The notes beneath the pieces were generated by a model, which was not told the DNA's origin, did not search any database, and saw only the letters and a list, made by a program, of their open reading frames with translations. Shown here in pieces: positions 1 to 8,279 of a stretch of 41,676 bases of DNA. The stretch comes from Bacillota bacterium. GTDB taxonomy: Bacteria; Bacillota; Dethiobacteria; DTU022. The translations under genes and the position numbers were made by a program. The stretch is from the NCBI GenBank assembly GCA_018400435.1, contig JAGYMW010000009.1, positions 1-41,676 of the forward strand. The letters are read 5' to 3'. Numbering within the stretch: position 1 is the stretch's first letter; each line of letters begins with the position of its first letter.

Positions 1-543
1 CGCCCAACAAAGCAGGTAATCTTTTCGCAAATCGATAAGATCACCTACCTGCAGCCCCAGCTCCGCCGCCAGGCCGCCCCGCAGCTCAATGGCATACTGG
101 GCCGGGCCGTTGCTGGGGTAAACCGGCAGTTCTTCGTCTGACATATTCGAAGCCGGCGGTTCCATTTCGTGAACAGTGGTAACCCTGCCTTCACTGTCGA
201 GGAATATTACATCAATGGGCATGAGGCAGTTTTTCATCCAGAAGTTGAGTTCTATGGGGTAAGGGCTGTGGGCAGGAAAAACAAAGAGCATTCCCCGGTT
301 CTCGGCCAGGTTTTCTCTCCACATCAGTCCTCTGGACCTCTCTTCAGGAGTTAAAGCCAGCTCCATCTCAAAAGGATGCCCCCGGATTTCCACATTTTCT
401 ATGAACGGCCGGCTCTCCCCATTGTTATCTGCCGGCATATTATCTACCTCTTCTTCTATGCAGCCTGAGACAAGAACTAATAAGATAAAAATTACAGCCA
501 GGCAAACCCGAGTATAAAATTTCCGTTGTCTTTTTATGCTCAT
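1..543 (-). CDS. DUF192 family lipoprotein, 3' end cut by window edge
   Basis: This frame is open from the ATG at 543 to the window edge (181 codons) and is missing from the ORF track because it has no stop in the window. The N-terminus is basic, then hydrophobic, and ends in a lipobox (LVLVSGC), so it should be an exported, lipid-anchored protein. After a short acidic linker comes the DUF192 fold: RGLMWRENL, GMLFVF, then FWMKNCLMPIDVIFLD, which is the family signature. The function of DUF192 is not firmly known. The gene is divergent from the DUF502 gene. The family call is confident; the C-terminus is unseen. Confidence 0.85.
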   Translation of the reverse strand, partial: MSIKRQRKFYTRVCLAVIFILLVLVSGCIEEEVDNMPADNNGESRPFIENVEIRGHPFEMELALTPEERSRGLMWRENLAENRGMLFVFPAHSPYPIELNFWMKNCLMPIDVIFLDSEGRVTTVHEMEPPASNMSDEELPVYPSNGPAQYAIELRGGLAAELGLQVGDLIDLRKDYLLCWA

Positions 544-682
544 CTTCCCCAAATCGCAACCTTTCAACCACATCTTATATCTTGCCTTATTGGCAGCGAC
601 AGGTCATACTATGAGTTAATGCTGGCAGACTATCATAAATCTGCCGAGAGCATTGTTCTCCCATCAACAAGGAGGTTTTTTA

Positions 683-1288
683 ATGAAACTGAAAACAATC
701 TTTGCCACCGGTTTTTTAACCATCCTGCCGCTTGCAGTCACCGTATATGTGTTCTACCTGATCTTCAGTTTTCTGGACAATCTTCTCGGCAACCTTATTG
801 AAGCAATCTTCAACTTCCGGCTACCGGGAATCGGTTTCGCCGCCGGGATCATCTTGATCCTGATTATCGGGTTCATTGCTTCTAATATAATAGGCAGGCG
901 TTTGATCGGTTTCAGTGACAGCCTTCTGCAGCGCATTCCTCTGGCCAAAAGCATTTACACCAGCGCCAGGCAGATAATAGACGCCTTTACGTTACAGGGA
1001 AAAGCCGCTTTTCAAAAAGTGGTTCTCCTTGAATATCCCCGCCGTGGTCTCTATGCCCTCGGCTTTGTTACCGGCAGCTCCAAAGGTGAAGTCCAGGATA
1101 AAACCCATAAAGAAACCCTGAACATATTTATTCCTACAACCCCAAACCCCACCTCGGGGATGCTTATCCTCGCTCCCCGCAGTGAGGTCATTGACCTCGA
1201 TATGACCGTTGAAGAGGGAATGAAAGTGATCATCTCCGGGGGTCTATTTTCCCCACCGGTCGATGCTCCGAAGGATGATACCGCGTGA
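683..1288 (+). CDS. DUF502 family membrane protein
   Basis: Predicted 201-residue integral membrane protein of the DUF502 family. I chose ATG 683 rather than the track's 653 because AAGGAGG lies just upstream at correct spacing and the protein then starts MKLKTIFATGFL, as is usual in the family. Two hydrophobic segments are seen, at about residues 8-32 and 48-72, followed by a soluble C-terminal part containing PLAKSIYTSARQ, FVTG and FIPTTPNPTSG, all typical of DUF502. The biochemical role is unknown. It converges on glpK, with a repeat-rich spacer between. Confidence 0.85.
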   Translation: MKLKTIFATGFLTILPLAVTVYVFYLIFSFLDNLLGNLIEAIFNFRLPGIGFAAGIILILIIGFIASNIIGRRLIGFSDSLLQRIPLAKSIYTSARQIIDAFTLQGKAAFQKVVLLEYPRRGLYALGFVTGSSKGEVQDKTHKETLNIFIPTTPNPTSGMLILAPRSEVIDLDMTVEEGMKVIISGGLFSPPVDAPKDDTA

Positions 1289-1290
1289 GC

Positions 1291-1350
1291 TGTAACAGGA
1301 TTACCCCTGGAACATACATTCCCCCTGTAAGAAATGTATGTCGTGTTACA
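1291..1350. repeat. nested palindrome, REP-like
   Basis: Outer arms TGTAACA (1291-1297) and TGTTACA (1344-1350) are perfect inverted copies. Inside them ACATACATT (1312-1320) and AATGTATGT (1333-1341) form a second 9-bp stem. There is no T-run, so an ordinary intrinsic terminator is unlikely. It lies between the convergent DUF502 and glpK genes and directly abuts a 30-bp tandem repeat. Confidence 0.6.
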
Positions 1351-1410
1351 TGTGCCAAACAAAACGTCCCCTTGACTTCTTGTGTCAAACAAAACGTCCC
1401 CTTGACTTCT
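1351..1410. repeat. 30-bp tandem direct repeat, two copies
   Basis: Two adjacent 30-bp units, 1351-1380 and 1381-1410, differ at one base (TGTGCC versus TGTGTC) and share the core AAACAAAACGTCCCCTTGAC. The second copy ends 2 bp before the glpK stop codon. The reverse complement contains GGGGACGTTTTGTTTGACAC. This resembles short dispersed intergenic repeats of anaerobic Firmicutes; that comparison is from memory. Copy number elsewhere in the genome cannot be judged here. Confidence 0.8.
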
Positions 1411-1411
1411 T

Positions 1412-2932
1412 TTAAACGAAGAAAGGTTTTTCTCTTTCCGCCCAGTCGAGGGATCTCTTTACCGCCTTGCGCCAGCCGCGGTATAGGAAGCGGCGGCTGT
1501 CTTCATCCATCTGCGGTTTAAAAGAGGCGCTTTCCTGCCAGAGTTCGGCGATAGCGTCGGTGTCCTTCCAGTTTCCACAGGCCAGGCCGGCCAGGTAAGC
1601 GGCGCCCAGCGCCGTTGTGTCGGCCGTGCATGCACGCCGGACAACAGTTCCCGTTATATCGGCCTGGAACTGCAGCAGCAGATCCATCACGCTGGCTCCT
1701 CCGTCCACACGCAGTTCATGGAGGGGTAGATCGGCATCGCGGCGCATTATTTCCAGAACATCCCTGGTCTGGTAAGCCATTGCTTCGATAACAGCCCGTG
1801 CAAGGTGAGCTCTTGATGTGCCGCCGGTAATGCCAATAAGCAAGCCGCGGGCATAGGGATCCCAGTGCGGCGCACCCAATCCGGCAAAGGCAGGAACGAG
1901 ATATACCCCATCATTGCTTTCCACTAGGCCGGCCAGATCCTCCAGGTCTGAGGCTTCTTTTATTAACTGAAGGCCGTCACGCAGCCATTGCACGGCGGCA
2001 CCGGTGATAAAAATACTTCCTTCGAGAGCATATGAAACTTCCCCCTTCACTCCCCAGGCGACGGTGGTCAATAATCCGTTATCAGAAGCAACGGCCTTTT
2101 CACCGGTATTCATCAGCAGGAATGAACCGGTCCCGTAAGTGTTCTTGGTCATTCCCGGCTGAAAGCAGGCCTGGCCGAACAGGGCAGCCTGCTGGTCACC
2201 GGCTATTCCACCGATGGGCACGGCAGAACCAAAAAACACGTTAGGATCAGTTTCACCGTAAAAATAGCTGCTCGGCAGTACTTCCGGCAGGACGCCAACA
2301 GGCACTTTGAAAATCTTCAGCAGTGTTTCATCCCATTCGAGATGATGAATATTAAAAAGGAGGGTTCGCGAAGCATTTGAATAATCGGTGGCAAAAACGC
2401 GGCCTCCGGTCAGGCGGTAAAGCAAATAGCTGTCCACCGTTCCGCAGGCCAGGGTTCCCTTTTCAGCAGCTTCTTTAACTTGCGGCAAATTTTCCATGGC
2501 CCAGCGCACTTTAGTGCCGGAAAAGTAGGGATCCAGCAGCAGGCCGGTCCGGCGCCTGATCCTGTCTTCCAGGCCTTCGTTCTTGAGCTGCCGGCACATT
2601 TCGGCTGTGCGGCGGCACTGCCAGACGATCGCTCTTGTCAAAGCTCTGCCGCTCTCTCGATCCCAGAACACTACTGTCTCCCGCTGATTGGTAATACCCA
2701 GTGCTGTCAGTTCGTGGGCTGATAATCCCGCTTCTTGCAAGGCCTGCTCAGTCGTCTTTAGAACGTTCCCCCAGATTTCATCAGGGTCTTGCTCCACCCA
2801 TCCAGGCTGCGGGTAATACTGCTTGTGTTCCAGGTTAACCCGGGCTTTCGAGAGCCCCTCACTGTTCCAAACAATGGCAGTCGTCCCCGTCGTCCCCTGG
2901 TCGATTGATAAGATACAGCCGCCGATCTTAAT
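1412..2932 (-). CDS. glpK: Glycerol kinase, non-canonical or lost start codon
   Basis: ATP-dependent phosphorylation of glycerol to glycerol 3-phosphate, FGGY kinase family. The ORF track begins at a GTG inside the conserved GWVEQDPDEIW stretch, but the same frame continues upstream with a real GlpK N-terminus: ILSIDQGTTGTTAIVW and then YYPQPGWVEQDP. Extended to the ATT at 2932 the product is about 506 residues, the normal family length. Further support: GITNQRETVVFWD, GTKVRWAMEN, GIAGDQQAALFGQ, GTGSFLLMNTG and DGGASVMDLLLQFQADI. No ATG, GTG or TTG occurs in frame between the upstream TGA (near 3010) and residue about 46. Candidate starts are ATT 2932 or ATC 2926, the latter 8 nt after GGGGAGG. 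It follows the MBL hydrolase by about 90 bp and probably belongs to the same leftward transcript. Confidence 0.85.
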   Translation of the reverse strand: MKIGGCILSIDQGTTGTTAIVWNSEGLSKARVNLEHKQYYPQPGWVEQDPDEIWGNVLKTTEQALQEAGLSAHELTALGITNQRETVVFWDRESGRALTRAIVWQCRRTAEMCRQLKNEGLEDRIRRRTGLLLDPYFSGTKVRWAMENLPQVKEAAEKGTLACGTVDSYLLYRLTGGRVFATDYSNASRTLLFNIHHLEWDETLLKIFKVPVGVLPEVLPSSYFYGETDPNVFFGSAVPIGGIAGDQQAALFGQACFQPGMTKNTYGTGSFLLMNTGEKAVASDNGLLTTVAWGVKGEVSYALEGSIFITGAAVQWLRDGLQLIKEASDLEDLAGLVESNDGVYLVPAFAGLGAPHWDPYARGLLIGITGGTSRAHLARAVIEAMAYQTRDVLEIMRRDADLPLHELRVDGGASVMDLLLQFQADITGTVVRRACTADTTALGAAYLAGLACGNWKDTDAIAELWQESASFKPQMDEDSRRFLYRGWRKAVKRSLDWAEREKPFFV

Positions 2933-3023
2933 CGCCTCCCCGTAAGTTTTACCGAAAACAACACTGATCCCGTTCCAACCCTCTGATGTAAAACCCTCCG
3001 AGCCGGATCAAATCCGCTGGTCC

Positions 3024-4010
3024 TCAATCAGCAAGCTTAAAAACAAGTTTTTTCCCCTGTTCTTCTCGCCTGATTTTCCCTTCATACTCAAGATGGCGGA
3101 TGTGGGCAAGGGCTTCACCCGTAGCAAACCATTTCTGCATCAGGGGAAAATCATCCCAGCCCTCGGCCACCAGATCCCAGGTCATCCGGGATGCAACATC
3201 AAAAGCGCTGACCGGGCCTGCTTCCCGCAGAATGGCCATTACCTCCTCCAGCCTCTGGTGATGATGTTCTTTAAGCTCTTCAATTCTTTTACGGCAATCA
3301 GTAAAAATGCGGCGATGCCCGGGTAACACGAGCTTAACCGACATCGTCCAAACACGATCCAGGCTCCTGAAGTAGTCACCAAGGGGATCACTTTCATCAA
3401 GCCAGGTTGTAATATTAGGGGTAATATCACAAAGAATATGATCGCCGGAAAAAAGCAACTTTTGTTCCGGTTCATAGAGACAGGTATGCCCGGGTGAATG
3501 ACCGGGGGTCATTATACAGTGAAGTTCATAGCAACCATACCGAATAATATCACCATCTTCAACCAGGGTGAAATCCTCCGGCTTCTTCGGCTCATAATGC
3601 TTTCCGGGGTGTGAACCGACGGCCATTTTCACCATTTCCGCCGGGAATCCATGCCGTTCGGTCATCGCCAGGATCATCCCCCAGATATTCTTGTGGTTCA
3701 AGATTTCGGCATCGGGCCGGTTGAAATAAACGACAGAACTACTTGCTACAAATTCGTCCACCAGACCAATGTGATCTATATGCATGTGCGTAACAAAAAA
3801 GTCCGTTTTTTCAGGATCAAGCGCCAGCTGCTCAAAAACATCTCTCATCGCTTCCCGACAGGCACTGCGCTTCATCCCTGTATCAATGACCAGGTTGCGT
3901 TTTTCATCTTTGATGATATAAGAATTGGTCGCCTTAAGCGGATTGCCGGGTAGAGGTATTTCTGCGCGATAAAGGGCCGGTTTTATTTCTTCAATGATTG
4001 TTGCTGCCAC
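3024..4010 (-). CDS. MBL-fold metallo-hydrolase with C-terminal helical domain
   Basis: 328-residue metallo-beta-lactamase-fold hydrolase. Metal-binding motif THMHIDHIG is near residue 75, with further ligands in PGHSPGHTCLY, SGDHILCD and VLPGHRR. The C-terminal ~80 residues (RIEELKEHHHQRLEEV onward) resemble the winged-helix tail of LACTB2/glyoxalase II-like proteins. The substrate cannot be told from sequence; thioester or phosphoester hydrolysis are common in this group. The start is a GTG with a modest GGGAAG site upstream. It lies between the M20 amidohydrolase and glpK on the same strand. Confidence 0.8.
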   Translation of the reverse strand: MAATIIEEIKPALYRAEIPLPGNPLKATNSYIIKDEKRNLVIDTGMKRSACREAMRDVFEQLALDPEKTDFFVTHMHIDHIGLVDEFVASSSVVYFNRPDAEILNHKNIWGMILAMTERHGFPAEMVKMAVGSHPGKHYEPKKPEDFTLVEDGDIIRYGCYELHCIMTPGHSPGHTCLYEPEQKLLFSGDHILCDITPNITTWLDESDPLGDYFRSLDRVWTMSVKLVLPGHRRIFTDCRKRIEELKEHHHQRLEEVMAILREAGPVSAFDVASRMTWDLVAEGWDDFPLMQKWFATGEALAHIRHLEYEGKIRREEQGKKLVFKLAD

Positions 4011-4070
4011 TTTTCCACTTCCCTTTATCTTGATCTTTATTCATTCATATATGCAATTATGCTATGCTTT

Positions 4071-5273
4071 TTAATTCTGCTTCAAGTTTGAAAACTCCTC
4101 TTTAATTTTCTCCTGCAGTACCGGACTGTCAAACACTTTTAACCCGGTAATAGCCATAGCCCTGCCGGCAGCAAGCATCACATCATAGGCCTTTTCTGTA
4201 TTGCAAAGGGCTGCAAATTCAGGGGTATGCCGCGGCACCCATTGATCAGTCAGGGCAAGGAGCGGATATATGGAGGGGGTAACCCGGCTGACATTGCCCA
4301 TATCGATGGAGCCAACTTCCCCCGTCTGGGCCGACTGAACGGTATAACCGGCCTGGGGCAGGCTTTCGGCAAAAACATCGGCCAATACATTATTGCTGCA
4401 CATCGCTTCATAGGGATAATCGGATTGCTCAATTTCAAGGGTGGTACCGGTGGCCGTTGCCGCTCCCCGGGCACAGGCGGTTACCTTTTCTACCGCTTCT
4501 TCCAGGCCAACACTGTCACGAGCCCTGACCAGGAATTCAGCGACAGACCGGTCGGGGATAACGTTGGTGGCCAGCCCTCCTTCAGTAATAATTCCGTGAA
4601 CTCGGACATCTTCTTTGAGATGCTGCCGCAGGGCATTAATACCATTAAAGGTCTGAATCACGGCATCAAGGGCATTGCGCCCTTCCCACGGCTCGATGGC
4701 AGCATGAGCATTTTTCCCGTGAAAAATAAACCGGTAATCACAGCAGGCCAGGGAGGTAACATTGATCCGTGTTGAACAACTGGGATGAAACATCATTGCG
4801 GCATTGATATCGTCAAATACTCCCGTCCGCACCAGATCTACTTTTCCGCCATGGTCCTCTTCATCCGGCGTGCCGATTACCGATACCCGGCCCGGCCGTC
4901 CTTCCAGGGCGGCAGCCAGGGCTACCCCGGCAGCAACGGCGGCGATGGCTATCAGGTTATGACCGCAGCCGTGGCCGATCTCAGGTAAAGCGTCATACTC
5001 GGAGCAGAATCCTATATGATATCCCTCTTCCCCATAAGTAGCCATGAAGGCAGTTTTTAAGCCTCCTACGCCGCGCCAAACCTTAAATCCCATTTCTTTC
5101 AGATAAGCGGTAATCAGGTCTGAAGCAAAATATTCTTCACCCCCTACTTCCGGATGGCCATGAATGTCCCGGGACATCTTAATTAGTCTGTCCAGCTCCT
5201 CCTCTATTTTGCTGTGAATAGTCCGGTAACCGCTCATACTCTTAATCACCGTCTTTCCTGAATTTTTGCCCAT
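4071..5273 (-). CDS. M20 family metallo-amidohydrolase (AbgB-like)
   Basis: Zinc-dependent amidohydrolase/peptidase of the M20 family, closest in motif to AbgB-type aminoacyl amidohydrolases. Visible motifs: RDIHGHPEVGGEEYFAS near the N-terminus, GFCSEYDALPEIGHGCGHN (metal-binding His and Asp), GTPDEEDHGGK (catalytic glutamates), MMFHPS, and GGLATNVIPDRSVAEF (dimerisation-domain junction). The track start (TTG 5348) overlaps the preceding gene and adds an unlike tail, so I prefer ATG 5273 (400 aa). ATG 5237 (388 aa), preceded by GGTG, is equally possible. It follows the solute-binding protein gene closely, so the transported ligand may be its substrate; this is inference. Confidence 0.82.
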   Translation of the reverse strand: MGKNSGKTVIKSMSGYRTIHSKIEEELDRLIKMSRDIHGHPEVGGEEYFASDLITAYLKEMGFKVWRGVGGLKTAFMATYGEEGYHIGFCSEYDALPEIGHGCGHNLIAIAAVAAGVALAAALEGRPGRVSVIGTPDEEDHGGKVDLVRTGVFDDINAAMMFHPSCSTRINVTSLACCDYRFIFHGKNAHAAIEPWEGRNALDAVIQTFNGINALRQHLKEDVRVHGIITEGGLATNVIPDRSVAEFLVRARDSVGLEEAVEKVTACARGAATATGTTLEIEQSDYPYEAMCSNNVLADVFAESLPQAGYTVQSAQTGEVGSIDMGNVSRVTPSIYPLLALTDQWVPRHTPEFAALCNTEKAYDVMLAAGRAMAITGLKVFDSPVLQEKIKEEFSNLKQN

Positions 5274-5340
5274 TATAACTGTTTTTGCTCTCTTTGCCCA
5301 GCACAGTATGGCCGGCAGGCAGGAATAGAGCAAATTTTTT

Positions 5341-6966
5341 CTATTCAACAGGACGCAGCTGTTCGTAGGTGTCGACTACATAGGTAAAGATGACCGGCCC
5401 GGTCCGAGGGTTGCGAGTCCAGCCCTCGTAGGGATCGTTCCGGTATGCCTGCAGCTCGGGGTCATAGGAAAGGACAATATAGGCTGCATCGTCATAGAAT
5501 ATGCTCTGCATTTCATGAATGATCTGACGTCTTTCATCACGGTCCATTGTCCTCTGCTGGCGGAGATGCAGTTCGTCATACTGCGGGTTGGAGTAGAAAC
5601 AATCGCTCCAGGACATGATTTCGTCGGTGGTAACCACTTTCAAGATCGAGGTGGGATCGACATCGACAAACCAGCCCCAGATAAACATATCAAAATCGCC
5701 TTCATAGATCCGGTCAGTGAGGGTTCCTTCATCGATCACACTTACCGTCAGGGCAATACCAACCTCCTCCAGCATGTCCTTAATCATGGTGCCCGCTTTC
5801 TGGTTGTCAGACGATTCGGAACGGACGAGCAGGGTGAAATCAAGGGGCTCACCATCGGGACTAACCCTGATTCCGTCAGAGTCGGGAGTATAACCGGCTT
5901 CCTCCAAAATCTCCTTCGCTTTTTCGGGATCGTAAAAACGAAAATCGTCGACCGGGTCGTAGTGCCAGTATTCAAAGAAAGGTGGGACAATAGTCGAACC
6001 GATTGTTCCATAACCCAGATAGGTAACATCAATAATCTCCTGCCGATCGATGGCATACTCGACAGCTACCCGGATATTTTTGTCAAGTAACAGGGGATTG
6101 CCGAGAGAATCAGGATCTTCCCAGACGTTAAAAGAGAGCTCTGTAAATGATGGCGAATCAGCAGCTATGGCAACGATGTCCGGATCAGCGGCTTCTTCAA
6201 GCTCTTTAAACTGTGCTCCCGGAACGGAGGTGATTATATCAAGCTCGCCCTGTTGCAGCGCTTCGATCATCAGGCCGGTGTTGGCATATATAATGAAAAT
6301 AACTTCATCAAGCGCCGGTGCTCCTTTGAAGTAATCCTTGTTGGCAGCCATTCTGGTAAATTCGCCTTTGCGGTGCTCGATAACCTGGAACGGACCGGTC
6401 CCGATAGGATCATCATTGGCAAATTCACCCTCGGCATCAGCGGGATCTATTTCCGACCAGATGTGTTCGGGCAGAATGGGAACAAGGATCTGGGGCATCC
6501 AGGCGATAGGCTCATCCGTCTTGATGGTCAGGGTATTTTCATCGATCACTTCTATTTCTTCCATCGGAGCCACGTAATCATAGAAATACCCGAGCTCGTT
6601 GTCACGGATATATTCAAACGTGAATTTGACATCATCGGCACTGAACGGTTCGCCGTCATGCCAGGTAACCTCCTCCTGGAGACTGAAGGTCCAGACCAGT
6701 CCCTCATCATCTACCGACCATTCGCGGGCCAGATCTGGTATAACATCCAAATCTTCGTCCCAGCTAACCAGCATTTTGTAATTGAGGTACATGATCTCGT
6801 AAGCCTGGTAAGACCAGATCAGCATGGGGTTGAGGCTCTCAATCTCCCGCAGGAAACCGACCCTCAGGACATGACTCTCTTCCTCTGTCTCAACACAGCC
6901 GGGTAAAAAGAAGGCCATCATGAACAGGACAACCATAACCAGAGTTAACAACTTTTTATTACCCAA
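5341..6966 (-). CDS. ABC transporter family 5 substrate-binding lipoprotein
   Basis: 541-residue extracytoplasmic solute-binding protein of the SBP_bac_5 (DppA/OppA/NikA) class. The TTG start at 6966 is backed by GGAGGG 8 nt upstream. The signal sequence ends in a lipobox (FFLPGCVE). Family hallmarks include LNPMLIWSYQAYEIMYLNY, LAREWSVDDEGLVWTFSLQ, WHDGEPFSADDVKFTFEY, NKDYFKGAPALDEVIF, RVAVEYAIDRQEII and PYEGWTRNPRTGP. Oligopeptides or related amides are likely ligands. No permease or ATPase genes adjoin it, which makes it an orphan component. It heads the leftward group with M20, MBL and glpK. Confidence 0.9.
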   Translation of the reverse strand: MGNKKLLTLVMVVLFMMAFFLPGCVETEEESHVLRVGFLREIESLNPMLIWSYQAYEIMYLNYKMLVSWDEDLDVIPDLAREWSVDDEGLVWTFSLQEEVTWHDGEPFSADDVKFTFEYIRDNELGYFYDYVAPMEEIEVIDENTLTIKTDEPIAWMPQILVPILPEHIWSEIDPADAEGEFANDDPIGTGPFQVIEHRKGEFTRMAANKDYFKGAPALDEVIFIIYANTGLMIEALQQGELDIITSVPGAQFKELEEAADPDIVAIAADSPSFTELSFNVWEDPDSLGNPLLLDKNIRVAVEYAIDRQEIIDVTYLGYGTIGSTIVPPFFEYWHYDPVDDFRFYDPEKAKEILEEAGYTPDSDGIRVSPDGEPLDFTLLVRSESSDNQKAGTMIKDMLEEVGIALTVSVIDEGTLTDRIYEGDFDMFIWGWFVDVDPTSILKVVTTDEIMSWSDCFYSNPQYDELHLRQQRTMDRDERRQIIHEMQSIFYDDAAYIVLSYDPELQAYRNDPYEGWTRNPRTGPVIFTYVVDTYEQLRPVE

Positions 6967-7052
6967 AAGCGGTACCCTCCATCTTCCATTTTTTATTTCA
7001 ACAGCTCACACTTATTTTCAATGTAATCAGCTATCCGGACGTAAATACCTAT

Positions 7053-7094
7053 TTATGTAATATATTACATAATTATTATTGTCATAATTATACC
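7053..7094 (-). promoter_or_regulatory. 20-bp perfect palindrome next to an extended -10 element
   Basis: TTATGTAATATATTACATAA (7053-7072) is a perfect 20-bp palindrome. On the minus strand a TGGTATAAT extended -10 (7094-7086) lies just upstream, so the palindrome would fall at roughly +8 to +27 of a transcript leading to the solute-binding protein gene. That is a normal place for a repressor operator. The regulator is unknown. The rest of the 400-bp gap 6967-7367 is AT-rich with no other gene seen. Confidence 0.45.
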
Positions 7095-7311
7095 AGATTT
7101 AACGCATTAAGACTATAACGCTATAAGTTTAGGCCCTTTATATAATTAACCGATCAAAGGATAATTCCCTCTCCGGATCAAACTAATGATCAAACTCGTT
7201 TAAAACCATAAAAGATCTTGTCCGAAGTTTGAGTAATATATTAGCGGGAGGATATTAGGAAAAGTTTTTTTACATGCAGGAAAAGAGAGATCTCGTTTCA
7301 GAATGCGATAT

Positions 7312-7320
7312 GATATAATA
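7312..7320 (+). promoter_or_regulatory. extended -10 promoter element
   Basis: TGATATAAT, a TGn-TATAAT extended -10 hexamer, lies 48 bp before the lipoprotein start at 7368. No good -35 is seen at 17-18 bp, as is common with extended -10 promoters. Confidence 0.4.
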
Positions 7321-7367
7321 TGAAAAAGGATTATCTCTTTATTTAAACGAAGACAGGGGTTGATCTG

Positions 7368-7880
7368 ATGCTAACCAGATCCAGAATTATGCTGCTCTTG
7401 GTAGTGGCCTTATTCCTGCCACTTACAGGCGGATGCAGTGTGCTTATGCCTTTTAAATCTGTAACAGACTCCGCCGGTGAACCTTTTGAAGTTGTGATCA
7501 CAGAAATGGAACCCTCAGAGAATTTTACGGACACAGATACCACCATGGAAGAAGAAGCAGCGGCAGAAGTGGTTGTTCCACCCGATAAAAGCGACCGCCT
7601 TCCAGGCAGCCTGAACCGGGACAGCATCGAACTCTATGCCGCCGGAAATGACTTTTTCCGCGAAGGTGGTTTAAAGACAGAAGGGTTCAGCGGAAAGAAA
7701 ACTGAAACCGCGCAATCTGATGAAGACGACCCGGCGGAAACCGGTGTTGCACCGGAAGATACAGAAGGAGATCCTCCCATTTACGTGACTACGGAGGAAG
7801 ATACTGCCGACTGGGGAGTACCGATCATAGGAGACGATGATGGTGATGATGATGATGATGATTGGTATAACCTTGACTGA
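7368..7880 (+). CDS. Acidic lipoprotein of unknown function
   Basis: 170-residue protein that I do not recognise. ATG 7368 is preceded by AGGGG at 8 nt. The N-terminus is a lipoprotein signal (MLLLVVALFLPLTGGCS) with Cys as the likely lipidated residue. The mature part is low-complexity and rich in Glu, Asp and Thr, and it ends in an Asp run (GDDDGDDDDDDWYNLD). No enzymatic motif is visible. A second short acidic lipoprotein gene follows after about 55 bp on the same strand, suggesting a two-gene transcript of surface-anchored acidic proteins. Cation binding is possible but unproven. Confidence 0.75.
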   Translation: MLTRSRIMLLLVVALFLPLTGGCSVLMPFKSVTDSAGEPFEVVITEMEPSENFTDTDTTMEEEAAAEVVVPPDKSDRLPGSLNRDSIELYAAGNDFFREGGLKTEGFSGKKTETAQSDEDDPAETGVAPEDTEGDPPIYVTTEEDTADWGVPIIGDDDGDDDDDDWYNLD

Positions 7881-7936
7881 TATGAATGGGTAAATAATCC
7901 GTTTAGCCGAATAATCAGTTCTGGAGGTGATTGCAG

Positions 7937-8272
7937 ATGGACATCAAGAAAATTGTCCTGACCGGGTTTCTCGTTCTCCTGCTCGGCGCGGTAATCTGTG
8001 GCTGCGGGGAAGAAACCGCCAACCCGGAAGAAGATACTGTCGACCAGGAAGAAGAAATTGAACCAACCGCAGTCCCGGATAATGAAACGGCAGAAGATGA
8101 AACCGGGGAAAACGAAGAAACAGCTGAAGAATCCCCGGCAGTTAAAAGTGATAACGGTGAAAAGTCCGGAGCCGACGCCTATCCGGGAACTGTTTTCAAG
8201 CATGACGTAAAGATGAATATAGACGGAGTGGTAGAAAAGGATCTAGACGAAGGATGGTGGGAAGAGCCCTGA
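7937..8272 (+). CDS. Short acidic lipoprotein of unknown function
   Basis: 111-residue lipoprotein. The track start (TTG 7931) touches the ribosome binding site GGAGGTGA (7923-7930), so ATG 7937 (6-nt spacing) is preferred. Signal segment KKIVLTGFLVLLLGAVICGC ends in the lipobox Cys. The mature chain is dominated by Glu, Asp, Asn and Thr, with a short terminal motif DLDEGWWEEP. No known domain is recognised. It pairs with the preceding acidic lipoprotein and converges on larE with 7 bp between stop codons. Confidence 0.75.
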   Translation: MDIKKIVLTGFLVLLLGAVICGCGEETANPEEDTVDQEEEIEPTAVPDNETAEDETGENEETAEESPAVKSDNGEKSGADAYPGTVFKHDVKMNIDGVVEKDLDEGWWEEP

Positions 8273-8279
8273 TAGCTCA

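Noticed and set aside
2758-3027. 89-aa ORF ahead of glpK as a separate gene or frameshifted GlpK start
   Set aside because: Its translation does not resemble GlpK or anything known. The GlpK N-terminus is in the frame of the main ORF, so this is a shadow frame.
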